Of a stretch of 23,182 bases of DNA, positions 14,102 to 21,224 are shown in pieces (the first letter of the stretch is position 1; every line of letters starts with the position of its first letter). This DNA comes from an uncultured Gammaproteobacteria bacterium. Its GTDB lineage: Bacteria > Pseudomonadota > Gammaproteobacteria > Halothiobacillales > Halothiobacillaceae. The stretch spans positions 1 to 23,182 of the forward strand of contig CALKWL010000164.1 of NCBI GenBank assembly GCA_938004235.1, written 5' to 3'. The notes under the pieces are model-generated. The model was not told the DNA's origin and made no database searches. It was given only the letters and a program-made list of their open reading frames with translations. A program made the position numbers and the translations under genes.

Positions 14102-15172
14102 ATGACCGAACTCAAAAACGACCGCTTCCTGCGCGCCCTGATGCGCCAACCTGTTGATCGTACCCCGCTGTGGATCATGCGCCAGGCCGGTCGCTACCTG
14201 CCGGAGTATCGCGCCACACGCGCCAAGGCGGGCAACTTCCTGAGTCTTTGCAAAAATTCCGAGCTGGCCTGCGAAGTCACCCTGCAACCGATTGACCGCT
14301 TTGATCTGGATGCGGCGATTCTGTTTTCCGACATTCTCACTGTGCCGGACGCCATGGGCTTGGGACTCGGTTTTTACGAGGGCGAAGGGCCGCGTTTCTC
14401 CAACCCTGTGCGCACCTCTGCCGATGTCGAGCGCCTGCCCATCCCTGACCCGGAGGGCGAGCTTAAATATGTTATGGACGCGGTGCGCACCATCCGCCGC
14501 GAACTCAACGGGCGCGTGCCGCTGATCGGCTTCTCCGGCAGCCCGTGGACACTCGCCGCCTACATGGTCGAAGGCGAAGGTAGCCGTGACTTCTCCAAAG
14601 CCAAGGGCATGATGTTCGATCAACCCATGCTGATGGAGCGCCTGCTGGACAAAATTACCCAATCTGTCGCCGCCTACCTCAACGGCCAGATTGCCGCCGG
14701 TGCGCAGGCTGTGATGATTTTCGATACCTGGGGCGGCATGTTGTCCCCGCGTGATTACCTGCGCTTCTCACTCGACCCCATGCGCAAGGTGATTGCCCAA
14801 CTCACCCGTGAAAACGATGGCCGCCGTGTACCCGTGGTGCTGTTTACCAAGGGCGGTGGCCAATGGCTGGAGCCCATGGCCGAATCCGGCGCCGATGCAC
14901 TGGGGCTGGACTGGACGACCGATCTTGGCCTTGCGCGCCAGCGCGTTGGTCACAAGGTCGCGTTGCAGGGCAATATGGATCCGAACGTGCTCTACGCCTC
15001 GCCTGAACGCATCCGTGAAGAAGTCGCCAGCGTGCTGGCCGCCTATGGCCACGGTGAGGGGCATGTGTTCAACCTCGGTCATGGCATCCACCCAGGCATT
15101 AATCCTGAGCACGTCGCCGCCCTAGTGCAGGCGGTGCGCGAGCTGAGCCCGGCCTACCACGCCTCGAACTGA
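14102..15172 (+). CDS. hemE: Uroporphyrinogen decarboxylase
   Basis: HemE removes four acetate carboxyls from uroporphyrinogen III to give coproporphyrinogen III, a cytosolic step of haem synthesis. At 356 residues it has the normal length. Signature 1, PLWIMRQAGRYLPEYR (22-37), contains the substrate-binding arginines. The ILFSDILTVPDAMG segment (about 73-86) carries the catalytic aspartate. IGFSGSPWTLAAYMVEG (signature 2, about 142-158) and the C-terminal FNLGHGIHPGINPEHV are complete. No strong ribosome-binding site is visible before the ATG. The gene lies downstream of gltD across a palindromic repeat, and dusA follows after 5 bases, probably co-transcribed. Haem made by this route is needed by the cbb3 oxidase in the same window. 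Confidence 0.98.
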   Translation: MTELKNDRFLRALMRQPVDRTPLWIMRQAGRYLPEYRATRAKAGNFLSLCKNSELACEVTLQPIDRFDLDAAILFSDILTVPDAMGLGLGFYEGEGPRFSNPVRTSADVERLPIPDPEGELKYVMDAVRTIRRELNGRVPLIGFSGSPWTLAAYMVEGEGSRDFSKAKGMMFDQPMLMERLLDKITQSVAAYLNGQIAAGAQAVMIFDTWGGMLSPRDYLRFSLDPMRKVIAQLTRENDGRRVPVVLFTKGGGQWLEPMAESGADALGLDWTTDLGLARQRVGHKVALQGNMDPNVLYASPERIREEVASVLAAYGHGEGHVFNLGHGIHPGINPEHVAALVQAVRELSPAYHASN

Positions 15173-15177
15173 ACGCC

Positions 15178-16212
15178 ATGCAGCATCCCGACGCGCTCCA
15201 GACCACGGAGCCGCCGCCCCGCTTCGATACTCATCGTTTGTGCATTGCGCCGATGCTGGATTGGACGGATACTCACGCGCGTTTTTTCTTACGCCTGCTC
15301 TCGCGTCATACCCGTCTGTACACGGAAATGGTCACCACCGGGGCGATTTTTCACGGCAAGCGTGAGCGCCTGCTTGAGTTTAACCCTTCGGAGCACCCGC
15401 TTGCCCTGCAACTTGGCGGCAGCGAACCGGAAGAGCTCGCCACCTGCGCCCGCATTGGTGAAGACTATGGCTATGACGAAATCAACCTCAATATCGGCTG
15501 CCCATCCGACCGGGTACAGAATGGGCGTTTCGGCGCCTGTTTAATGGCCGAACCGCAGCATGTGGCCGACTGCATCGCTGCCATGCGCGATGCCGTGCAA
15601 CTACCCGTAACCGTCAAATCACGCATTGGCATCGACCACCAGGAAGGCTACGAGCCACTGGCCAACTTTGTGCGAACCATTGCCGCAACAGGTTGCGACA
15701 CTTTTATCGTTCACGCGCGCAAAGCCTGGTTGCAGGGGTTGTCCCCCAAGGAAAACCGCGAAATTCCTCCCTTGCGCTACGAGTTTGTGCACCAGTTGAA
15801 GCAGGAGTTCCCGGCGTTGAACGTCGTCATCAACGGCGGTATTCGTACCCTGGATGAAACCCTGCACCAGCTTGAGCACGTCGATGGCGTCATGATCGGT
15901 CGCGCGGCCTACGACAACCCGTTCCTGCTGCTGGAGGCGGATCGCCGCGTGTTTGGCGCAAGCCAGTCCGACCCGGCGCCTGCTGAAGTCATGCGTGAAT
16001 TTCTGGATTATGTGGAGTTTCAGCTCAAAAAAGGCATTGAATTGCATGCAATGACCCGCCACATCCTCGGCGCCTTCCGCGGGGAGTCCGGCGCTCGCGC
16101 CTTCCGCCGTCATTTAAGCGAATACGCCACACAACCCGATTTACACAAGGAAAACAGCGCCGATGTGCTGCGCGAAGCCTTGTACTACGTGGGCATCAAG
16201 CTGGGCTGGTAA
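15178..16212 (+). CDS. dusA: tRNA-dihydrouridine(20/20a) synthase DusA
   Basis: DusA reduces uridines 20 and 20a in the tRNA D-loop using FMN and NADPH. It has 344 residues, a TIM-barrel followed by a helical tRNA-binding tail. Family markers are IAPMLDWTD (23-31), TRLYTEMVTTGAI (45-57), LQLGGSEPEEL (78-88), NLNIGCPSDRVQNGRFGACLM (103-123, with catalytic Cys108), the KSRIGID segment, and VVINGGIRT plus GVMIGRAAYDNPF near the C-terminus. The DWTD and RHILGAFRG wording distinguishes DusA from DusB and DusC. It begins 5 bases after hemE with no ribosome-binding site of its own, so it is likely translated by coupling. A hairpin at 16271-16292 follows. Confidence 0.96.
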   Translation: MQHPDALQTTEPPPRFDTHRLCIAPMLDWTDTHARFFLRLLSRHTRLYTEMVTTGAIFHGKRERLLEFNPSEHPLALQLGGSEPEELATCARIGEDYGYDEINLNIGCPSDRVQNGRFGACLMAEPQHVADCIAAMRDAVQLPVTVKSRIGIDHQEGYEPLANFVRTIAATGCDTFIVHARKAWLQGLSPKENREIPPLRYEFVHQLKQEFPALNVVINGGIRTLDETLHQLEHVDGVMIGRAAYDNPFLLLEADRRVFGASQSDPAPAEVMREFLDYVEFQLKKGIELHAMTRHILGAFRGESGARAFRRHLSEYATQPDLHKENSADVLREALYYVGIKLGW

Positions 16213-16270
16213 GGCTCACCAATTGAGGATCTGAGGACATGCCGAATTATTCAGCACGTCCCTGGCGGGC

Positions 16271-16292
16271 TGCTGAAACAAGTATTTCAGCA
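16271..16292. terminator. Hairpin between convergent dusA and the epsilon-like gene
   Basis: TGCTGAAA (16271-16278) and TTTCAGCA (16285-16292) form a perfect 8-base stem with a 6-base loop in the 85-base convergent gap. No clean T-run follows on either strand, so it may be a weak bidirectional terminator or RNA-stabilising hairpin. Confidence 0.45.
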
Positions 16293-16297
16293 ATCTG

Positions 16298-16744
16298 TTA
16301 AGCCTGTCCCCACTGCCACAAGTCAATCTGCGCCTGAGCGCTCATGGCCTCGATACGCGCGCGCTCACGATCTTCCAGCAAAAAATTTTCCCGCATCCGC
16401 TGATGCGCCTGCGTCAAGGCCTGGCGCGCGTATTCAATGTCGATTTCATCGGCAAACAACGCATCCTCCGCCAGAATCGTCACATGCTGCGGCTGAACTT
16501 CGAGCACGCCGCCGCTGATAAACACCTTTTGCACGTTTGCACCTTCCGCGCCCGCTGAGCCGTCCTCCGGCCAGACCTGCACCACGCATGGCATAAGCAG
16601 CGCCATAAGCGGCATATGACCGCGCAAAATCGCCAGTTCGCCCTCAAAACTACGCGCGACCACCTGACGGATAGGTAAACTCAAAATGGGACGCGGCATG
16701 GTGACGACATCCAGCATCAATCCCGGCGATACGCTATGTTTCAT
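16298..16744 (-). CDS. Orphan F-type ATP synthase epsilon-subunit-like protein
   Basis: The sequence has the beta-sandwich pattern of the F1 epsilon subunit (AtpC), which links the rotor to c-subunits and inhibits ATP hydrolysis. Key matches are LDVVTMPRPI (11-20), GELAILRGHMPLM (35-47) and FISGGVLEVQPQHVTILAE (75-93), followed by a helical part rich in Glu and Arg (about 100-135). It has 148 residues, somewhat longer than typical. The extreme C-terminus (DLWQWGQA) differs from standard epsilon. What is unusual is the place: no other ATP synthase gene is near. It overlaps the cytidylate-kinase-like gene by 4 bases (ATGA), so it belongs to that operon. It may be a duplicate epsilon or a repurposed regulatory protein. 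An epsilon from an alternative Na+-ATPase locus is another possibility. Confidence 0.8.
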   Translation of the reverse strand: MKHSVSPGLMLDVVTMPRPILSLPIRQVVARSFEGELAILRGHMPLMALLMPCVVQVWPEDGSAGAEGANVQKVFISGGVLEVQPQHVTILAEDALFADEIDIEYARQALTQAHQRMRENFLLEDRERARIEAMSAQAQIDLWQWGQA

Positions 16745-17439
16745 GCCGCCCCCGTATTCAGTCCCATGCCGCGCATCGCCCCAACCAGCCCCAAATGCAC
16801 CGAGTCGAGATGCAGGAAGTGGTCGGTGTTCAAGGTCACATCAAAATGACGCGGATCGAGATCAACCGTTCCAACCAGCGAACGCAAATAATCCAGCCGT
16901 TGCCTGTTGATCTTGCGCAACTTAACCAGCGCATCACGCTCACTCAGGCCTTCACGCTGCGCCACACGCCGGGCGCATACGAGCTCGGAGCCCACGATAC
17001 GCACACGGAACACGGGGTAGTCACGCAAGATGACATGCGCCCCACGATCAACAATGACGCCGCCTTCATGCAAAGCGAAATGCAGCAGCACGCGCACCAA
17101 CTCACGTCGATAGGATTCATGCGTATCCGGGCTGCCGCCGACATAATCAAGCAGTGAGCGCTGTTGACTTCCATGCGCCTGCCCAAGACGCTGGAGAAGC
17201 AGGGTTTCCAGATGGTGTTTATCGCCATGCCGATAGGTTACGGCATCGCCGATAAACTCAACGTTCAACGCCTTGGCTAACGCGCGCCCTATGATTTCCG
17301 CTCCGGAACCGTAGTCATGGGTCAGCGTCACCAAGGGCGGCGTACGATGTTCATCCGGACGACCCTCACGTCTTTGCAGGTGTCTGTGCTCGTCAAAAAT
17401 AAGCTGCACCAGGCGATCAATCGGCGGCATCGAGCTCAT
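16741..17439 (-). CDS. Cytidylate kinase-like family protein
   Basis: This 232-residue protein resembles the cytidylate-kinase-like family (Cytidylate_kin2), distant from the housekeeping CMP kinase Cmk. A P-loop-like stretch HDYGSGAEIIGRALAKAL lies at 41-58 and a second nucleotide-kinase-type segment GGVIVDRGAHVIL at 126-138. An arginine-rich lid-like region (CARRVAQREGLSERDALVKLRK) follows. Members of this family are largely uncharacterised; they are assumed to bind and phosphorylate a nucleotide, but the substrate is unknown. AGGAAGG lies 10 bases before the ATG. It starts 30 bases after the HugZ-like gene, and its end overlaps the epsilon-like gene, so it sits in the middle of the marC-to-epsilon operon. 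Confidence 0.75.
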   Translation of the reverse strand: MSSMPPIDRLVQLIFDEHRHLQRREGRPDEHRTPPLVTLTHDYGSGAEIIGRALAKALNVEFIGDAVTYRHGDKHHLETLLLQRLGQAHGSQQRSLLDYVGGSPDTHESYRRELVRVLLHFALHEGGVIVDRGAHVILRDYPVFRVRIVGSELVCARRVAQREGLSERDALVKLRKINRQRLDYLRSLVGTVDLDPRHFDVTLNTDHFLHLDSVHLGLVGAMRGMGLNTGAA

Positions 17440-17469
17440 AAAACACGCCCTTCCTGTCAGTAAAGTGAA

Positions 17470-17979
17470 TCAACCACGCAGATGTTCGATCACCTGCAAG
17501 CCTTCAAGCCGGTAAGCCTTGCCGAACCCCGCAACAAAACGCCCACCAGCAGGCCTGAGAACATAAATATGAAAATCGGCCAAGCCGCGCAGCACGGGCA
17601 CAATGGAACCCAAGCATTGCTCCATGCGAACAAAAAGCGCTTCACTGCGCGCGTCGTCCCGTTCCAAACGCTGGACGTCACACGTCAGGGTCAAACGCTG
17701 TCGCGCAAACGGCTGACGCACATCGACTTCGTCTTCCAACAGCATGATTTTCGGACGCGAACCGGCTTCAAGATGGCGCGTGTGGGGCGCCAGACGGCTC
17801 AATAGCAGCGCAAACGCCCCCTCGTCCCACACAAAAGGCGCCGTGCCAAGCTCGCACTCGCCGTACTCAGCATGCGTCGCCAAAACCAACGATTGCCGGG
17901 CGGACAGCAGCTGCTCAAGCTGATGCTGTGCGATCGAAATACCCTTGGTTAACTCAAGGGGTTGCACGGTATTTTTCAT
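17470..17979 (-). CDS. HugZ/HutZ-like pyridoxamine 5'-phosphate oxidase family protein
   Basis: The protein has the split-barrel pattern of the pyridoxamine-phosphate-oxidase superfamily and matches the HugZ/HutZ branch, whose studied members bind or degrade haem. Visible markers are SLVLATH (30-36), SRLAPHTRHL (61-70), LLEDE (80-84), FARQRLTL (91-98), and GGRFVAGFGKAYRL near the C-terminus (145-158), ending VIEHLRG with a possible haem-ligand His166. I chose the ATG at 17979 (169 residues), 26 bases inside the transglycosylase gene. A GTG at 18018 would lengthen the overlap. Haem activity is inference from the family: general stress flavin proteins with the same fold are the alternative. Confidence 0.75.
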   Translation of the reverse strand: MKNTVQPLELTKGISIAQHQLEQLLSARQSLVLATHAEYGECELGTAPFVWDEGAFALLLSRLAPHTRHLEAGSRPKIMLLEDEVDVRQPFARQRLTLTCDVQRLERDDARSEALFVRMEQCLGSIVPVLRGLADFHIYVLRPAGGRFVAGFGKAYRLEGLQVIEHLRG

Positions 17980-18826
17980 GGAGTTCCAAAACCCTCGCGA
18001 CGTATTCCGTGGTTTCACTGTAGGGCGGAACCCCGCCGTATTTCATCACCGCCCCCTCCCCCGCGTTGTAACCTGCGGCGGCAAGGCGCACGTCGCCATT
18101 GAACTTATCCAGCAGGAAACGCAGATAAGTCACCCCGCCGCGTATATTCTCCTGCGGGTCGAACGCATTTCCCACGCCGAAACGCGCCGCCGTACCCGGC
18201 ATAAGCTGCATCAAACCCATGGCGCCGGTGCGGGACACAGCCGTTGGATTAAAACTGCTCTCGGCGTGAATGACCGCACGCACCAGCGCAGGATCCACGG
18301 CATGTTCATTGGCCAAGCCTAAAATCGTTTCGTTATAGGCTTCGCGGTTCAGCTTCCAGTTAGCGCTCTTGAACAGGCTGCCCGACCAGCCCTTGTCAAA
18401 CGACTGGTAAGCGACCGTGGAAACCAGCGGCAACGCGGGATTAGGCACATTGGTGAAATGCGCCACGCCGTTGCGCTGTTTGTAACGATAGATGTAGGTG
18501 GTTTTTGCTCCGCCTGAAGACGCAGCGGCTGACTTGGCAGATTGCGGCGCAGCGCCTGCCTGAGCGACGGACGCGAGCTGAACGGCGGCAGCCTCCGCCT
18601 TGGAGATGGCGGATACAGCCTGAGATTTAGCCGGGGCTTGAGCCTGAGGCTTCGCCTGCGCCGACTTGGCGGAGGTGATATTGGTGCAATTGGTCACCCC
18701 CCTGGTGTCCTTGAAACAGCGGATGGAGGAGCTCCCCGCCCACGCCGCCGCAGACAGGCTCAAGAGCACGCCAAGCAAGATCGGCAGGATCATGCGCAGG
18801 GGAACAAAAACGGAGTAGGCATTCAT
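17954..18826 (-). CDS. Lytic transglycosylase (SLT domain) with DUF4124-like repeats
   Basis: This exported enzyme cleaves the glycan strands of peptidoglycan, leaving anhydromuramoyl ends. With the ATG at 18826 it has 290 residues and a clean signal peptide (about 1-30, cleaved after AAAWA). Two short DUF4124-like segments (IRCFKDTRGVTNCTN and IYRYKQRNGVAHFTN) flank an Ala/Ser/Gln/Lys-rich linker of about 60 residues. The C-terminal SLT domain carries the catalytic glutamate Glu189 in RAVIHAESSFNP, then GAMGLMQLMPGTA and YNAGEGAVMKYGGVPPYSET. The GTG at 18892 is a serious alternative start: it overlaps the marC stop by 4 bases (GTGA) and has AGGG 5 bases upstream, giving a long basic leader of 22 extra residues. 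Second gene of the marC run. Confidence 0.92.
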   Translation of the reverse strand: MNAYSVFVPLRMILPILLGVLLSLSAAAWAGSSSIRCFKDTRGVTNCTNITSAKSAQAKPQAQAPAKSQAVSAISKAEAAAVQLASVAQAGAAPQSAKSAAASSGGAKTTYIYRYKQRNGVAHFTNVPNPALPLVSTVAYQSFDKGWSGSLFKSANWKLNREAYNETILGLANEHAVDPALVRAVIHAESSFNPTAVSRTGAMGLMQLMPGTAARFGVGNAFDPQENIRGGVTYLRFLLDKFNGDVRLAAAGYNAGEGAVMKYGGVPPYSETTEYVARVLELHEKYRATP

Positions 18827-18888
18827 GGCATGAATAATAGCCCTGCCTGCTCTTGGCGCAAGCCGATAACGTCTTGGCCGCAACAGAC

Positions 18889-19524
18889 TCACGCCAACCC
18901 TGGAAATAATTCCAGCAAACCGCGCGCCATCATCTCAACCGCCAGCGCGGCCAGAATCAGCCCCATCAAGCGGGTCACCAGATTGACCCCGGTGGTTCCC
19001 AAACGCTCAGAAATCCATTCCGCCGAGCGGAACGCCATAAACACACTAAACGCAACGGCGATAATGGCCAGGCTCAACGCCAGATATACATCCACGCCGC
19101 CGCCATATTGGTGCGATTGCACGATGACATTACTAATAGCACCAGGCCCCGCGAGCAAAGGCACGCCCAGAGGCACCACTGCCATGGCGTTGCGCGCCTC
19201 GGTTTCATCGGCCTCTTCCGGGGTTTGACGCATCTCCATTTGGCTGGCCTTCATCATCGACATGGCCAACATGAGCAAGACCAGACCGCCCCCGACCGCA
19301 AACGAAGCCAGGCTGATGCCGAACACGCTCAACAAGCCTTCGCCCAGCAGCATGGAAATCAGCAACACCAACAACACCGTGAGCGCAGCGGCGCGCGCCG
19401 CCGCATGAGTGCGCGAGCGCGACCAGCCATGCGTCACGCTGAGAAAAAAGGGCACGATGCCAATCGGCTCGACAATGGCAAACAGACTCACGGTCATTTT
19501 CAGAAATTCGTGCACTTGGATCAT
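18889..19524 (-). CDS. MarC family integral membrane protein
   Basis: MarC (UPF0056) proteins are inner-membrane proteins of six helices with unproven function; an old link to multiple antibiotic resistance in E. coli was later withdrawn. The 211-residue protein begins with a conserved-type segment FLKMTVSLFAIVEPIGIVPFF (7-27) and has six hydrophobic segments. A polar loop (about 94-109) precedes the second family block VPLGVPLLAGPGAISNVI (about 116-133). The ATG at 19524 is preceded by GAGG at 8 bases. The stop overlaps the GTG alternative start of the lytic transglycosylase gene. It is the first gene of the five-gene minus-strand run down to 16298. Confidence 0.93.
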   Translation of the reverse strand: MIQVHEFLKMTVSLFAIVEPIGIVPFFLSVTHGWSRSRTHAAARAAALTVLLVLLISMLLGEGLLSVFGISLASFAVGGGLVLLMLAMSMMKASQMEMRQTPEEADETEARNAMAVVPLGVPLLAGPGAISNVIVQSHQYGGGVDVYLALSLAIIAVAFSVFMAFRSAEWISERLGTTGVNLVTRLMGLILAALAVEMMARGLLELFPGLA

Positions 19525-19547
19525 GTCATGCCTCGCTCGTCACCGCT

Positions 19548-19605
19548 GTGAGCTTCGCTCACCTTGGCAGACAGCTAAAGCACTTGTTTTAGCTGTCTGC
19601 CAAGG
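19548..19605. repeat. Pair of adjacent perfect hairpins upstream of marC
   Basis: GTGAGC/GCTCAC with a TTC loop (19548-19562) abuts a long hairpin CCTTGGCAGACAGCTAAA (19562-19579) and TTTAGCTGTCTGCCAAGG (19588-19605), an 18-base perfect stem with an 8-base loop. They lie between the marC start and the terminator of the gene at 19669. The long stem lacks a T-run, so it is not a standard terminator. Confidence 0.8.
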
Positions 19606-19616
19606 GAACTGTCCAC

Positions 19617-19646
19617 AAAAAAGCCGGAGCAGCAAAACCCCGGCTT
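19617..19646 (-). terminator. Terminator of the 19669-20061 gene
   Basis: On the minus strand AAGCCGG and CCGGCTT (arms at 19646-19640 and 19627-19621, 12-base loop) run into a T-run (the plus strand reads AAAAAA before GCCGG). It lies 23 bases after the stop of the DUF6858-like gene. A classic Rho-independent terminator. Confidence 0.85.
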
Positions 19647-19668
19647 GCGTTCTGCAACAGGCCTCAAA

Positions 19669-20061
19669 TCAGTTCGACTTCAACTCCTTGACCCAGGCCT
19701 CCATCGCGGTGGTGGCCACGGGCATCGGCGGCTCCATGAAGTTGATCACAAACTTGTCGCCCAAATCGGCCACGCCAATGGAGCGCGGACGCACCGCCAT
19801 CACATGCGGGTTGGGCAGCGCAGTGCCAAAACAGAACACAATCAGCTTTGCATCCACAATTTCAGGGGCGATCTTGCCTTCCGGCAAGGCCTTGGTATGG
19901 GCAAAATGGTCGAAGGTGCCGATATACGCGGCAATCGGATGCGCCTCAACCTTCGCACGCAGGAAGGCAATAATCTCATCCACGCTCTGCATCGTGGTTT
20001 CGGCCTTGGGCAGCTCCATCTCAAAAATCGGATAACGTTCCATCAAAATACTCTGCTTCAT
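19669..20061 (-). CDS. Conserved protein of unknown function (probably DUF6858)
   Basis: A soluble-looking protein of 130 residues without signal peptide or membrane helix. The pattern MKQSILMERYPIFEMEL at the start, AAYIGTFDHFAHTKALPEG in the middle, KLIVFCFGTALPNP and VRPRSIGVADLGDKFVINFMEPP towards the end is one I associate with a small uncharacterised family (DUF6858) found in sulfur-oxidising and microaerophilic proteobacteria. This assignment is from memory and not certain. I chose the ATG at 20061 because GAGGG lies 5 bases upstream. A GTG two codons earlier (20067) is in frame. The conserved HFAHTK and single Cys have no known role. It has its own terminator and is divergent from fieF across 63 bases. 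Confidence 0.75.
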   Translation of the reverse strand: MKQSILMERYPIFEMELPKAETTMQSVDEIIAFLRAKVEAHPIAAYIGTFDHFAHTKALPEGKIAPEIVDAKLIVFCFGTALPNPHVMAVRPRSIGVADLGDKFVINFMEPPMPVATTAMEAWVKELKSN

Positions 20062-20124
20062 CAACACACCCTCACGTTAATTAGTAAAATCGACACCAAG
20101 ATAAACCAAGTTGATTATCATCCA
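20062..20124. promoter_or_regulatory. Short divergent promoter region
   Basis: These 63 bases between the DUF6858-like gene and fieF must hold both starts of transcription or overlap the coding ends. The AT-rich part (TTAATTAGTAAAAT, about 20077-20090) is the only promoter-like stretch. I cannot assign -35/-10 boxes with confidence. Confidence 0.35.
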
Positions 20125-21027
20125 ATGAAACCCGTTTCGTCCAATCCCGACATGCACGCCCGGTTGTTGCGCCTGGCGACCCAGGCCAGCCTGGCCGTCG
20201 CCCTTGTGCTCATTATCACGAAACTTGGCGGCTGGTGGCTTACCGAGTCGGTGAGTTTACTCGCATCCCTGCTGGACTCATCTGCCGACCTTGTAGCCTC
20301 CATGCTCACCTTTCTTGCCGTGCGCTGGGCGTTGATTCCGCCCGATCACGACCATCGTTTCGGGCATGGCAAGGCCGAGGCGCTGGCCGCTCTGGCGCAG
20401 TCGATGTTCATTCTAGGCTCCGCCGTCATGCTCGCGTTGCAAGCCATCGGGCGACTGACCAACCCGCAGCCGATGCAGCACACCGAACTGGGTATCGCCG
20501 TCATGCTGTTTTCCATGGTTCTGACCGCGCTATTGGTATTGTTTCAGTACTCCGTGGTCAAGCGCACCGCCTCAACCGCCATCCGTGCCGATGCGCTGCA
20601 CTATGCAACGGATCTTTTAAGCAATTTCGCCGTGATTGTCGCGTTGGTGCTAAGCGCTTGGGGCATGGTGCGCGCCGATGCCCTGATCGGCTTGCTGATT
20701 GCGGCCTATGTCGCCTGGAGTGCGGTTCAGATTACGCGCGAGGCGCTCAATCAGCTCATGGATCGCGAGCTACCCGACGCAATCGTGCAACATGTACGCG
20801 CGCTGGCGCTGGGCGTGGACGGCGTCAAACGCTTGGCCAGCGTGCGTACCCGCCAGTCGGGCAATGTGTATTTTTTCGAGCTGTATATTGTGCTCGACGA
20901 CCGCCTGCCGCTGCGCGCCGCGCATGATATTGGCGACCAGGTCAAGACCGCGCTCTGCGCCGTTTACCCGACTGCGGACATCATGATTCACGAAGAACCC
21001 GCCAGCGCGGTCATTTCAGCAGCCTGA
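20125..21027 (+). CDS. fieF: Cation diffusion facilitator, FieF/YiiP family
   Basis: This inner-membrane proton-coupled exporter removes divalent metals (zinc, iron, possibly cadmium) from the cytosol. The ATG at 20125 gives 300 residues, the family's normal length; a frame open far upstream on this strand is not coding. Six membrane helices are visible. The transport site is complete: Asp51 and Asp55 (LLDSSADLV) with His159 and Asp163 (ADALHYATDLLSN), the DD-HD pattern of zinc/iron-type CDF proteins. A second metal site is suggested by DHDHRFGHGKAEA (74-86). The C-terminal cytosolic domain (from about 210) has the usual NVYFFELYIVLDD segment and late His. The stop codon lies inside the first of a series of hairpins, which may stabilise or end the transcript. 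Confidence 0.94.
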   Translation: MKPVSSNPDMHARLLRLATQASLAVALVLIITKLGGWWLTESVSLLASLLDSSADLVASMLTFLAVRWALIPPDHDHRFGHGKAEALAALAQSMFILGSAVMLALQAIGRLTNPQPMQHTELGIAVMLFSMVLTALLVLFQYSVVKRTASTAIRADALHYATDLLSNFAVIVALVLSAWGMVRADALIGLLIAAYVAWSAVQITREALNQLMDRELPDAIVQHVRALALGVDGVKRLASVRTRQSGNVYFFELYIVLDDRLPLRAAHDIGDQVKTALCAVYPTADIMIHEEPASAVISAA

Positions 21028-21150
21028 AATGGCGGGACATGGATGTCCCGCACGCCAATCAATCACGCAAGTGATTGATTGGTCGCTACCGAATCCGGGC
21101 GTGTACCGGATTCGGTAGGGCTGAAAAACTCATGGATGAGTTTTTCAGCC
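21013..21150. repeat. Five tandem hairpins between fieF and the DHH gene
   Basis: Five perfect inverted repeats follow each other. They are ATTTCAG/CTGAAAT (21013-21030); GCGGGACAT/ATGTCCCGC (21032-21051); CCAATCAATCAC/GTGATTGATTGG (21055-21082); CTACCGAATCCGG/CCGGATTCGGTAG (21086-21118); and GGCTGAAAAACTCAT/ATGAGTTTTTCAGCC (21119-21150). The stems differ in sequence but two share the turn CATGGATG. The first overlaps the fieF stop codon. The last ends with a T-rich arm but no T-run after it. Confidence 0.85.
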
Positions 21151-21224
21151 TCCTGATTTTCGCTGTTGGGTAAAACGCAGTGCTGCGGCACAATAGCCGC
21201 CCCTCGTTCCAGACCTATTGACGC

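Noticed and set aside
19645..20124. N-terminal extension of FieF by 160 codons
   Set aside because: The extension is antisense to the DUF6858-like gene, which has its own ribosome-binding site and terminator. FieF family proteins start at the ATG at 20125.
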